Assembly (NCBI GenBank): GCA_038373885.1
Contig: JAWZYV010011902.1
Coordinates: forward strand, 1 to 64,000
DNA from: Cheiracanthium punctorium
Taxonomy: Eukaryota > Arthropoda > Arachnida > Araneae > Cheiracanthiidae
Direction of reading: 5' to 3'
DNA length: 64,000 nucleotides
The notes under the pieces: model-generated
What the model saw: only the letters and a program-made list of their open reading frames with translations
The model's database searches: none
What the model was told of the DNA's origin: nothing
In this document: piece by piece, positions 58,261 to 64,000 of the stretch
How the letters are laid out: each line of letters begins with the position of its first letter
How positions within the stretch are numbered: position 1 is the first letter of the stretch
Program-made: the position numbers and the translations under genes

Positions 58261-59734
58261 GAGCACTCAAATGTGTAGTTAATATTTAGGAATTTTAGTG
58301 TTTAATGGTTTTATTTGGCTTAAACCATTGTCCGTTTTTTTTTTGTGAATTTTATAAATGTGACACCTGCCGAATTCTTAACCCTTCCTGGGAATGATAA
58401 TGCTGACATATTCTTTAGGATTTAGCTAGAACAGCAGTAACAACTATAAAGGGCCATAGAAATTCCCAAAACAAATAACTTTCATTGTAAAATGTGAAGT
58501 CGGAAAAGAAGGGGAAAAAAACAAGCCTCGAGAATGTACTTTCTCTGGGGTGGATGAAAGATCTTTATCAGAACCATTATTGGTGAGCTTCAACATGTAT
58601 CATGCGCATTTACTAAGATTCACATACGATTGTTGTACATAATCAATAAGTAGTCCCATGTGAATCTAGCCTTGTCCACAGGACAGATGCTTGACACTGC
58701 GGTTACAGTGCGCTCTGTTGCAGGAAAAAACTTGCAAAACTTGTGCGCAAACTGTTTCATTTAAGAGTTTGGACGCGTTGGAGATGGTAACGGCGTAACT
58801 TCTCGCTACACACGCATGGCTTAGTCACGAGCTATTGTTCACGAGAGTAGATCAGGCTGGTCGTATACACTGGCTAAGGGATTTTCTCAATAGCATTTGT
58901 CGCTGTCGCACTCTGTGGTTGACCTTGTATAGTGTATGTAGCAGAGAAACTAACCTGTCTTCAACAGTTCCATCAGTTATATGTGCAATCGTAAATATGT
59001 TCTCTGATCGGGATACAATTTGTTTGGAAATTGTTCTTGGTAAAGTCTTACCTGTACTGAGGTAACGCCTTTTGCAGCTGAGCGCGAAAGGCTATGTAAA
59101 TCTGTCTTTCGAATAGCGCGGCATCTCTATGGAAGTATAACGGATGAATGCGAGTCTTACAAAAGACAAAGTGCCATCCACTTTCGATTCCTCTGTCGAA
59201 TAGTTGTTTGGTTTTGGATCCCACGTTCTCCTGCGAAAATTGTTTGTTAAGCAAGTTATAATCACCCCTTACAGTTATGACTATCATTGCTGTTACGCCT
59301 TGAGTGCGCGCATGCATTCATAAAGAAAGATGCACAGTGCAACTTATCGTCAAAACTGTTACACGTACAGTTCTGAATTTTTAAGAGTTCATTCCATATC
59401 TGTGAAAGGTGTCACTTGTAAAGCGAATTTGCAATATTACTTCCCTCAAGAAGGGATAGAGCAGGAAGATAAAGCATCTTTCATATCTTTAAAAAAAATC
59501 AAAACTTTATTTTAAATGCACCAAATACGAGTACTTAAGAATCATTTTGAGGATTTTCCGAAATTTGTCTCCTCCCCCCCCCCTCCCCTCAAGTGACGAT
59601 GGGTCCAAAAACCTGTTCAGATCACCTTCATTTTTTTTCTTTAACTACGACATCAAATTCCAGGAAACAATAAGTGATTTAACAAAAAACACTAAAAAAA
59701 TCTGTTAAAATATGATATAAATGAAACTATAATA
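58261..59734. other. Non-coding interval; 58590-59310 more complex, unassigned
   Basis: From about 58590 to 59310 the sequence is less AT-rich, with open frames on opposite strands (58835-59065 plus, 59048-59317 minus). Neither shows a domain I can name. GATTCACAT / ATGTGAATC form 9-bp inverted arms near 58618 and 58658. A pyrimidine/C tract lies at about 59566-59590. Confidence 0.3.
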
Positions 59735-59915
59735 ACACACATAACAATCTATCAGTACGATAGTTTCGGCCGAAAAATCTCCGACCTTCATCAGCTGTCA
59801 GCACAGCCGTTTCCAGAATAGCGGGGACTGAAAGAAAAACAATAAGCGACTGTGCTGACAACTGAAGAAGGCCGAAACAGTCGTACTGATAGATAAGTAA
59901 CTTGCTATGTGTGCT
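59735..59915. repeat. Foldback inverted repeat (~75-bp arms)
   Basis: The left arm (about 59735-59812) and right arm (about 59848-59915) are imperfect complements, sharing CTATCAGTACGA, GTTTCGGCC and GTCAGCACAG. A ~35-nt loop separates them. It may be a small foldback element. A retroelement 3' hairpin is another option. No target duplication identified. Confidence 0.75.
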
Positions 59916-60000
59916 AATGAACAAATTTATGTTTATATCAAAGAGTGATTTAGCTAGTCAGTTATACAATATTGTTAATCTATCGCACACCAATAGAATA

Positions 60001-60920
60001 TAGTGGAACCTCGATTTAATGTACTTTGATTTAACGAATTCTCCGATTTAACGAATATTTTTTTGTCCCGACAAAAAAGGATGCTAAAATGCTCTGATTT
60101 AACGAATTTTTAGCTTTGATTTAACGAACAACAATCGCTGAAATAAAATTCGCACATAAAACTAAAACTTTGAATTTTTCGCACACAAAATTTTGAATCT
60201 TTCACAATCTTTCTAATCCAAGTGAGTAATACAATATTTTTTTTTCTCATTCCTCCAAACGAAGCAAGTGCCTACGAAGACAGCGATACAGAAACAGTCA
60301 TTTACAATTACGCCGTGGATAACCATGGGCAAATGGCTGGATGGGAATATGTTCCTAGTAATGGAAATTTTACAGAATATGGGTCTTGCGATGTACAGCT
60401 AAGTACCTACGATAGTGAATAGAAAGAGAATGAAAATTCTGAAAGCATCGAAGATGACGAAGAAACGTAAATTGACTTAGAAAAAGTGACATTCCAAGAA
60501 GCAGTTTGCAGCTTGAACGCTTTAACAAAAAAAATTTTTTTGTCTCAAGAGATTGATGATGTTGTTCTTATGAAGTTAGAAAATATAGACAAAGAACTTT
60601 GGAAAGTCGAAACAAAGCACTATCAAAGATTTCTTTCCAAAGTGCCAATAATTATGTATGTATTATGTATTAAGTTTTAAGAGCAAGTAACATTAAAGAA
60701 TTTAGATTAGTTTAAAGTTGGTCGCCTAACGTATAAGTTATAATTTTTAAGTTCGTAGTAAACAATAATCATTCTTTTTTTCACATCTATATTCTAAGGG
60801 TATTATGCATTGATATTTTTATACAATACTCTTCACAAAAATTGATATTCGATTTAAATAATTGTTTCGATTTAAGCGGAAGAATGGTCCCAGTCAATTC
60901 TTTAAATCGAGGTTCGACTG
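60001..60920 (+). mobile_element. Internally deleted pogo/Tigger-like transposon
   Basis: Terminal inverted repeats: left TAGTGGAACCTCGATTTAA, right read inward CAGTCGAACCTCGATTTAA. TA lies at 59999-60000 and 60921-60922. These ends match the known pogo/Tigger terminal form. The left subterminal region carries four copies of GATTTAACGA (60028, 60045, 60096, 60118). At 920 bp it is far shorter than an intact ~2-kb element and keeps only the transposase C-terminus. Confidence 0.88.
60222..60680 (+). pseudogene. Pogo/Tigger transposase C-terminal tail, two in-frame stops
   Basis: A single frame runs from 60222 to the TAA at 60678-60680, interrupted by TAG at 60420-60422 and TAA at 60468-60470. 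It contains an acidic Ser/Glu/Asp-rich segment (ENSESIEDDEE), then VTFQEAVCSLNALTKKIF and a Lys/Glu-rich helix. This resembles the acidic tail and last helices after the DDE domain of Tigger-type transposases. The HTH and DDE domains are missing. The call rests mostly on its position inside a pogo-type element; motif support alone is moderate. Confidence 0.65.
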
Positions 60921-60969
60921 TATAATATTTACTCTCATATTTAGTTTCCTTCTATTTCATTTGTAATCA

Positions 60970-61210
60970 TAACCGTCACTGCCGGACGGTAACACGTAGA
61001 AAGGGACCCTCTTATACACGGAAACGTGTTTATTAACCTGTCACCAAGTCAGCATTCTGAAGTTTAAATTATAACTGATGAACATATAATTATCCCCTCT
61101 TTTCGCAATGTGCTAATTGCACTGGCATATTTCGAAAATTCAGCTGGAGAGATGCAAATGAGTTTCGATGACAAATTGTTAGCAAACTTTGACGAAGGTT
61201 GTTGCAAATT
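60970..61210 (+). repeat. Diverged non-coding duplicate, copy 2 (partner 56503-56775)
   Basis: Partner of 56503-56775 in the same orientation, about 4.45 kb apart. It begins 48 bp beyond the right TA flank of the Tigger-like element. Confidence 0.65.
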
Positions 61211-62714
61211 GAGCTGCCGATTTTGGAGATTCTCATTAAATATTCGATTTTATTTTCAACACTCTTAAACAAAAAGTATTTTGGTACCATATTTTCTTTT
61301 AGCGTAGGTTCTAAAAATGTCTTTACAAGTTATGTGCAGCATGTATTTCGAAATGTGCATGCATGTTCTTGTTTGTAATATATATATAACAAAAGAAATG
61401 TAGCACTTGTGGGATTTTAGTCTTTTTTCTCTCTTTTGAAATAGTACTTACTGAAAGTCGTAGAAAAATATGACAAAAGCATATTCAATATCACAATTTT
61501 CCACTGTGGCTTACTCGTGAATCCCCTAAAAATTCACTAAGGATTTTTTTTTCTATACCTTGCATTATACTAGGCTGTAAAAATTTTACTTTTAGACAAT
61601 ATGAAAATTAGTTTGTACAATATCTGCTTTATAAAATGAAGATACACAAACCCTGTACTTAAAAAAAATGAAGCAATTTTGTTTTCTGGTTTATGAGGCT
61701 TTGTCGTTCGAGATATCAACAGAACTTGAAGAAAAAATTCACAGTGTTGCTATTTTTGCCAAACATTGCTATTTTTAATTTTTTTCATTATAAATGCATA
61801 TAAAAATGTGAGTATGTGAAAAGTGAGAAGAAAAATTTTCTTTGAAATCGCTTTCCCCAGTTGAGATTTATTTCAGTTCGAACTATTCTACAAAAAAAGA
61901 ATCAAACCAAAAAAATAGATCTCTCTTGGGTCCATTTTTTTCTTGGTATCTGCACAGAGTTCTGTTGATTCCTCAGAGCACGATCTTCAGTTAAAAAGAA
62001 ATAAAAAAAAGAATTGAAGGCTGAGATCGTAATCCCTTTCGATCGAAAACTGGGCGATCTTCTAACTTTCCGGTGATTTAAAAATTGAACCTGCGTAGGC
62101 CTTCCGCAATGAGTTTTACTCACCGTACACAAGATATCGCCGGAATTATTGTGACAGGATTTAAAAGAAACGAACTGCTTCAGTGATCATGTATAGAAAA
62201 AAAAGAAGCACGTTTACTTGTTGTTCAGAGACATAAATGAAATGAACACTGATTTAAAAAAAATTAATGTCGGGTTTTTAGATAAAGTAACTGCTTGACT
62301 AACCAGAAAATATTGTGTGATTGTTGTTCCCAAGCACTGTCTGCACTCACTGTTTAATAATCACAGAAACAAGCGTTGTATTATTACTCAAAATTATGGG
62401 TAATGTTTTTGATTGATCGATTTGTATTTTGCAAAATTTTCTGACCTAGATTCATATTTTACAAACCATAATGTACTATGTCAGTACAGTACTTATAGAA
62501 CATATCCACTAAGCCTGAATTGATAACCTTGTGGTTGCAAGGAACATGAAAATTACGCTTTTTGGCATTTCATTACAATAAGATTCCAAATTATCTCAAT
62601 GTGCATTGTGAAAAACGATTATATCCAAAAACTATCAAAATATAATACGTTACTAATTCTTTAAGAGAAAATAAATTCTTCTTACCTTTCCAAATCCAAA
62701 GGTGTTTCGGGCCA
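61211..62714. other. AT-rich non-coding interval, nothing recognised
   Basis: No terminal repeats, arrays or coding motifs. The frame 61902-62132 (minus) lacks any family resemblance. Confidence 0.4.
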
Positions 62715-62855
62715 AGCTTGTCTATTCTAAATATTCATAATTCTAGAACACACATCACACAAATTACGCAATCCATTATAAGTATAATATTATGTTTTCA
62801 CACTCTAAAAACAAAATATACATCTACCTACAATCTTGAATCGAAACCAAAACTA

Positions 62856-62880
62856 ACAATAATAATAATAATAATAATAA
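62856..62880. repeat. (AAT)n microsatellite
   Basis: About eight AAT units. They encode the isoleucine run in an overlapping 113-residue frame (62718-63059), which is otherwise unremarkable and not called as a gene. Confidence 0.9.
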
Positions 62881-64000
62881 ATATCTCAGTTTTTCTTTCG
62901 TTGCCATGCTCGAAGAAGAAACACACACACACAAAAAAATCTAAAACCATGGACAATAGAAAAGGTAAAGTTCGTTCGGTTAGTCATATGACGTCACGGT
63001 ATTTCGACATACATCCTACTTACAAATTTTTTTCATTAATTTTGAGCCCATGTATATGACAGTTTAAATCAACTTACACAATAATCCTATTTAAAATATG
63101 CCTCCCACTGAACATACATTTATTACGACTCAACATTTTCCTAAAAAGTATTAATACTTTTTGCTTTAACTAGATTTTTGTTATGATAGCACTAGTATTA
63201 AGCTCTTCTACAGATTGAAGCATCAACAAAAAACACCGATCTACACATCTAAATGTTTCATTTGTTTATTTATTTATTTTTACGCACTGACCTATAGGCA
63301 TTACTCTAACAAAGCATTCTTTTGTTAGATACCGTAACAATATAATGTGCATTAGGAAAACTTCTATTTTCTTATCTTTATGTACGTCTGATGGCTGGAC
63401 GATACTGTCCGTATTGGAGGGAAAAAAGTATCTGGGCCTACAGGGACTTAGTACTGATGAAGTCTTAATGGAGCTAAGTTTTTTTAAAGAGCCCAAATAT
63501 CGTCACTGTCTCAAAAAAGAAAAGAGGAGTGATTGATGAAAGTTTGTTTTGTTGATCAGAGGAAAAAAGTAGGAATTTTCCTTTTTTTAACCAATCGGAA
63601 AAACATATTCTAGTACGCATTTATTTGTAGAATCACTTCTTTATACAGTTTGCATGCAATAACTATGTTGCTTTATTGATGCATTCATTATGACAATTTC
63701 TAAGACATAGTTCTTCTTTAATTAAGTTTATTCATTCTTAACTTGTAAATCGTAATTTGACTGAGTGGTCAAAACCCCTTTTACTTTGGATTGTTTGTTG
63801 GTTGTTGCACTTATCTTCGTTTTATTGAGTATTTATCAGTATTCTACAGTTTTTTTTTTCCCTTCTTAATATTCTAGAGTGTATAAGGAATTTTACTTAC
63901 ATGCTAGTTCCGTTCCATTCTTCCGCTACCATGATCACAGATTTTGAAAAATGCATAGCAATCTTTGATCAGCAGAGCAAGAACATAAAAAGTTCTGAGA
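62881..64000. other. AT-rich non-coding interval, nothing recognised
   Basis: Overlapping frames on opposite strands at 63266-63536 have no recognisable motif. No repeats noted up to the window edge. Confidence 0.4.

Noticed and set aside
62718..63059. 113-residue frame as a gene
   Set aside because: It includes an AAT microsatellite translated as poly-isoleucine and has no recognisable domain.
1..64000. Bacterial or phage-type systems (operons, defence islands, riboswitches)
   Set aside because: AT-rich eukaryotic intergenic DNA with SINEs, Helitrons and DNA transposons; no operon-like coding or ribosome-binding structure.

Overview
This is an AT-rich eukaryotic window with no intact protein-coding gene, no rRNA and no canonical tRNA. 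It reads as repeat-dense intergenic or deep-intronic DNA of an arthropod. A spider or other chelicerate is my best guess, from the Tc1 transposase subtype, the tRNA-derived SINEs and the Helitron types; that is inference, not proof. Almost everything recognisable is a transposable element or its debris, and most open reading frames are chance or shadow frames.

Layout. 1-5.6 kb: a Tc1/mariner-type element with long terminal inverted repeats and a DDE-transposase remnant, a complete non-autonomous Helitron carrying eight ~155-bp minisatellite units, and a piggyBac-like MITE. 7.6-9.6 kb: two MITEs bounded by TA; each has a relative near 55.7-57.8 kb. 9.9-11.5 kb: a diverged non-coding duplicate pair. 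14.7-15.8 kb: an internally deleted Tc1 element with a transposase remnant, then a SINE with 17-bp target duplications. 16.9-26.1 kb: a minus-strand Helitron end with a PIF1-like helicase remnant, running into four ~1.9-kb tandem units with mosaic structure, then a 917/918-bp segmental duplication. 27.4-29.6 kb: a second minus-strand Helitron and Helitron-like debris. 30.3-34.7 kb: another diverged duplicate pair and two SINEs in opposite orientation. 35.6-39.1 kb: pogo-family debris, two long hairpins and a possible small MITE. 40.8-42.6 kb: a hAT-like element with perfect 8-bp target duplications and GC-rich ends. 43.7-45.6 kb: a ~269-bp tandem array. 46.0-49.3 kb: a pogo/Tigger-like remnant coding for a PHD-type zinc finger, lying between two diverged direct repeats. 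52.6-54.6 kb: two more SINEs and an N-terminal transposase fragment. 56.5-61.2 kb: a diverged repeat pair, a small tandem repeat, a foldback and an internally deleted pogo/Tigger element.

The elements do not form a pathway. They record successive insertion, internal deletion, tandem amplification and decay. The most informative structure is the 17.3-24.6 kb array. Its units look like A, B/A, B/A, B hybrids, as expected if two diverged Helitron-derived copies expanded by unequal exchange. All coordinates and similarities were read by eye without alignment software, so boundaries of diverged repeats are approximate.
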